From the NCBI GenBank assembly GCA_009787035.1, contig WRGV01000045.1, positions 1 to 8,436 of the forward strand: 8,436 bases of DNA. The letters are read 5' to 3'. The translations under genes and the position numbers were made by a program. Origin of the DNA: Propionibacteriaceae bacterium (lineage in GTDB: Bacteria; Actinomycetota; Actinomycetes; Propionibacteriales; Propionibacteriaceae). Of the stretch, positions 6,834 to 8,436 are shown in pieces (position 1 is the first letter of the stretch; the number at the start of each line of letters is the position of its first letter). The notes beneath the pieces are model-generated. The model did no database searches and had not been told where the DNA came from. It saw only the letters and a list, made by a program, of their open reading frames with translations.

Positions 6834-7097
6834 ATGGCAGAAACCTCCAGCTTGAGCGCTCAAGACCAAGCGACGCTCGCGTCCATCGCGATCGCCCTGC
6901 ACACGCATCTGGCCACCAGCGGCGAGATGCTGGACGACAGCGATCCCGCCGTCCTGGCGGCCATCGCCCTGGCCGTCCACACCGCGCTGGGCGAGCAGGG
7001 TCAGCCTGCCGCACCAGCCACCCTCCAGTCCCCGGCCAACCGCCCCTGGGTGGTCATCGGCCGTAGCTTGCAAATCCACACATGGCAACGGAGTTGA
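6834..7097 (+). CDS. small accessory subunit of the biotin-dependent carboxyltransferase complex (putative)
   Basis: An 87-residue protein set between the carboxyltransferase and biotin carrier genes. It starts at ATG 6834, 8 bases after the 12S-like stop, with AGGGG at 6824-6828 as a modest ribosome binding site overlapping that stop, and ends at TGA 7095-7097, five bases before the carrier start. Residues 8-32 and 38-52 form two alanine-rich helices with a related pattern (ASIAIALHTHL and AAIALAVHTAL), joined by an acidic linker (EMLDDSDP). After a Gln/Pro/Ala stretch comes a C-terminal RPWVVIGR segment and WQRS. There is no membrane span. A helix plus a C-terminal W...GR tail recalls the small proteins linked to biotin-dependent decarboxylases and transcarboxylases, and acyl-CoA carboxylase epsilon subunits sit at the same operon position, but I cannot prove membership of either family. 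The role as a scaffold or assembly subunit is inferred from position and tight spacing. Confidence 0.72.
   Translation: MAETSSLSAQDQATLASIAIALHTHLATSGEMLDDSDPAVLAAIALAVHTALGEQGQPAAPATLQSPANRPWVVIGRSLQIHTWQRS
7090..7093 (+). promoter_or_regulatory. ribosome binding site deciding the biotin carrier start
   Basis: GGAG sits inside the last codons of the preceding gene and 9 bases before ATG 7103. The in-frame ATG at 7082 has no ribosome binding site, so ATG 7103 is preferred. The stop of the small subunit gene lies between the site and the ATG, which favours translational coupling. Confidence 0.6.
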
Positions 7098-7102
7098 TCA
7101 TC

Positions 7103-7534
7103 ATGACTCGCTACATCATCAATCTCAACAACACTTCGCACGTCGTCGACGTCACCAAGACGGGTGCGGACGAATACTCGGTGGCCGTCGACCCGACGGG
7201 CCCGGCGCCCGCGCCGGTCGTCGTCGCCGCGCCCGCGGCTGCGGCACCCAAGCCGGCCGCCCCGGCAGCCCGTCCGGCCGCCCCGGCCGCGCCCAAGCCC
7301 GCTGCGGCCGCCGCCGGCAAGGGACCCAAGTTCACGGCCCCCATGCCCGGCACCATCGACTCCATCGCCGTCAGCGTCGGCAGCGCCGTCAAGAAGGGCG
7401 ACACCATCTTGGTGCTGGAGGCCATGAAGATGAAGAACGACCTCAAGTCGGACGTCGACGGCACGATCGCCTCGATCAACGTCGCCGCCGGCCAGCAGGT
7501 CAAGTTCGGCGAGGTCCTCGCGACCTTCGAGTGA
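7103..7534 (+). CDS. biotin carboxyl carrier protein, 1.3S-type
   Basis: A 143-residue biotin carrier that shuttles a carboxyl group between catalytic subunits. The N-terminal segment (1-30, beginning MTRYIINLNN) aligns in style with the N-terminus of the Propionibacterium 1.3S subunit, which in transcarboxylase holds the catalytic subunits together. A flexible Ala/Pro/Lys linker covers about 33-73. The biotinyl domain (74-143) contains the first-strand APMPGTI (79-85), VGSAVKKGD (92-100) and the biotinylation motif EAMKM at 106-110, so Lys109 is the expected biotin-lysine. The known 1.3S subunit is about 123 residues; the extra length here is mostly linker. The start at ATG 7103 is set by GGAG at 7090-7093; starting at 7082 would add seven residues that overlap the previous gene. 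It is the last gene of the operon and is followed by a strong hairpin terminator. Biotinylation would need a biotin-protein ligase encoded elsewhere. Confidence 0.93.
   Translation: MTRYIINLNNTSHVVDVTKTGADEYSVAVDPTGPAPAPVVVAAPAAAAPKPAAPAARPAAPAAPKPAAAAAGKGPKFTAPMPGTIDSIAVSVGSAVKKGDTILVLEAMKMKNDLKSDVDGTIASINVAAGQQVKFGEVLATFE
7253..7287 (+). repeat. 21-bp-period imperfect tandem repeat encoding the carrier linker
   Basis: CCGGCCGCCCCGGC occurs at 7253-7266 and 7274-7287. The 21-base period corresponds to seven codons of the Ala/Pro linker (PAAPAAR then PAAPAAP). Such repeats could let linker length vary by slippage without breaking the frame. Confidence 0.7.
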
Positions 7535-7558
7535 GACGCCTCTCACAGTCCATCAAAG

Positions 7559-7591
7559 ATGGGGGTGGCAGCCGCGCGCTGCCACCCCCAT
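7559..7591 (+). terminator. strong intrinsic terminator of the transcarboxylase-type operon
   Basis: A perfect 14-bp stem is formed by 7559-7572 and 7578-7591 around the 5-base loop CGCGC. The left arm is ATGGGGGTGGCAGC. It is followed by TCTTC, a short pyrimidine tract rather than a pure U-run. It lies 24 bases after the carrier stop codon and 18 bases before the GH42 start, and separates the two transcription units. Confidence 0.88.
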
Positions 7592-7597
7592 TCTTCA

Positions 7598-7603
7598 TAG
7601 ACT
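7598..7603 (+). promoter_or_regulatory. candidate -10 element of the GH42 gene, leaderless geometry
   Basis: TAGACT fits TANNNT and is followed by exactly six bases before ATG 7610. No ribosome binding site exists, because the terminator hairpin ends only 18 bases before the ATG. A -35 element at normal spacing would fall within 7575-7580, inside the loop and right arm of the hairpin. Confidence 0.5.
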
Positions 7604-7609
7604 GAACCC

Positions 7610-8436
7610 ATGCTCAACTTGGACCGACTCCCCTACGGCGGCGACTACAACCCCGAGCAGTGGCCGCCCCCGATCTGGGACGCCGACGACGCGGCCTTCG
7701 ACCAGGCCCACATCAACACGGTGACGCTCGGGGTCTTCGCGTGGTCGCTGCTGCAGCCCGACGAACAGACCTACGACTTCTCCAGCCTGGACGCCGCCAT
7801 CGACCGCGCGGAGCGGGCCGGACGCCTCGTGGTGCTGGCCACGCCGACGGGCGCGGTGCCGCCGTGGCTGGCCAGCGCCCATCCCGACGTCATGCGCACC
7901 GACTTCGAGGGACGCCGGCACGTCTACGGGCAGCGCCACAACGCCTGCCCCCTCAGCCCCAGCTTCGCCCGTTGGTCGGTTGCGATGGCGGACGCGCTGG
8001 CCGCCCGCTACGCCGGACGCCCGTCGGTGATCGCCTGGCACATCGGCAACGAATACGGCGGCGCCTGCTACTGCGACGCCTGCGCGCGCGGGTTCCGCGC
8101 CTGGCTGCGCGCCCGCTACGCCAGCCTGGACGCGCTCAACACCGCCTGGAACACGACATTCTGGTCGCACGTGTTCACCGACTGGGATCAGATCGTGCCG
8201 CCCAACGCCCTGTCCGAGCACTGGCGCGGCGAGGATCACACGGCGTTCGCCGGCATCACGCTCGACTACCGCCGCTTCATGACCGACGCCATGCTGGCGC
8301 GCTTCGACGCCGAGAAGCAGGCGATCCGCCGCCACGACCCGGACACGCCCATCACGACCAACTTCATGGGCCTGTACCGCCCGCTCGACTACCACCGCTG
8401 GGCCGATGCGCTGGATTTCGCGTCGTGGGACAACTA
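7610..8436 (+). CDS. family GH42 beta-galactosidase, N-terminal part (3' end outside window)
   Basis: The first 275 codons of a glycoside hydrolase family 42 enzyme, which cleaves terminal beta-galactosides (often plant or milk oligosaccharides) with retention; full-length members are usually about 650-700 residues. The GH42 opening YGGDYNPEQWP (9-19) is present, followed by the TIM-barrel domain with GVFAWSLLQP (41-50) and TGAVPPWL (80-87). The acid/base catalyst is Glu148 in WHIGNEYG (143-150). Cys113, Cys153, Cys155 and Cys158 (CYCDAC) match the zinc-binding Cys cluster known from GH42 structures. The nucleophile Glu and the trimerisation domain lie beyond the right edge. There is no signal peptide, so the enzyme is probably cytoplasmic and acts on imported disaccharides or short oligosaccharides. 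ATG 7610 is the only start that keeps the complete family N-terminus. Natural substrate (lactose or another galactoside) cannot be told from sequence alone. Confidence 0.95.
   Translation, partial: MLNLDRLPYGGDYNPEQWPPPIWDADDAAFDQAHINTVTLGVFAWSLLQPDEQTYDFSSLDAAIDRAERAGRLVVLATPTGAVPPWLASAHPDVMRTDFEGRRHVYGQRHNACPLSPSFARWSVAMADALAARYAGRPSVIAWHIGNEYGGACYCDACARGFRAWLRARYASLDALNTAWNTTFWSHVFTDWDQIVPPNALSEHWRGEDHTAFAGITLDYRRFMTDAMLARFDAEKQAIRRHDPDTPITTNFMGLYRPLDYHRWADALDFASWDN

Noticed and set aside
5293..7014. Long open frame on the minus strand opposite the 12S-like gene and the start of the accessory gene (573 codons)
   Set aside because: It lies antisense to a well-supported gene, is rich in Arg, Ala, Asp and Gly as expected for a high-GC shadow frame, and shows no recognisable domain. 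The same reasoning rejects the long antisense frames over glnS (1048-2787, plus strand), pncB (3704-5164, minus strand), PAC2 (2682-3572, minus strand) and GH42 (7595-8395, minus strand).
7082..7102. Earlier ATG for the biotin carrier, adding seven residues
   Set aside because: No ribosome binding site precedes 7082, it overlaps the upstream gene by 16 bases, and the homologous N-terminus begins at ATG 7103, which has GGAG nine bases upstream.
5281..7534. Sodium-translocating methylmalonyl-CoA or oxaloacetate decarboxylase
   Set aside because: No membrane decarboxylase subunit or membrane-anchored gamma subunit is present; the small ORF has no transmembrane span. Kept only as an alternative.
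1..8436. CRISPR array, tRNA or rRNA gene, insertion sequence, phage or defence genes
   Set aside because: No regularly spaced repeats, cloverleaf-like segments, transposase or integrase motifs, or terminal inverted repeats were seen; nearly all sequence is explained by housekeeping or metabolic genes.

Overview
The window is ordinary-looking chromosomal DNA of a high-GC actinobacterium, with GC-rich third codon positions throughout. The best taxonomic clue is the gene set at 5281-7534: a 12S-type carboxyltransferase, a small accessory protein and a free-standing 1.3S-type biotin carrier. This is the signature of the methylmalonyl-CoA:pyruvate transcarboxylase of propionic acid bacteria, so I infer a member of the Propionibacteriaceae or a close relative. 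Genus cannot be called from this window.

Layout from left to right. The 3' end of dxs (isoprenoid precursor synthesis) runs to 777. It is followed by a 59-residue single-span membrane protein (807-986) that meets glnS (glutaminyl-tRNA synthetase, minus strand, 994-2685) tail to tail with 7 bases between them. A divergent promoter region of about 100 bases separates glnS from a PAC2-family gene (2787-3707), which is followed by pncB (nicotinate phosphoribosyltransferase, NAD salvage, 3731-5071). A 209-base intergenic region then carries a plausible extended -10 promoter and a roughly 100-base leader in front of the three-gene transcarboxylase-type operon. That operon ends at a strong 14-bp hairpin terminator (7559-7591). 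A family GH42 beta-galactosidase begins 18 bases after the hairpin and runs off the right edge.

How the genes work together: the 12S-like subunit and the biotin carrier are partners in carboxyl transfer between CoA esters and biotin, and the small protein between them is probably a structural or assembly subunit. The partner that would accept the carboxyl group (5S, pyruvate-specific) or load biotin (biotin carboxylase) is not in the window. The remaining genes are housekeeping (dxs, glnS, pncB), of unknown role (PAC2, small membrane protein) or sugar catabolic (GH42).

I do not see a mobile element, CRISPR array, phage gene, RNA gene or obviously novel multi-gene system. The most interesting points are a discriminating GlnRS in an actinobacterium, a repeated start-site architecture (a -10-like hexamer 6-7 bases before a start codon with no ribosome binding site, suggesting leaderless mRNAs), a terminator overlapping the next gene's promoter, and the accessory ORF and substrate-pocket residue of the transcarboxylase-like operon.
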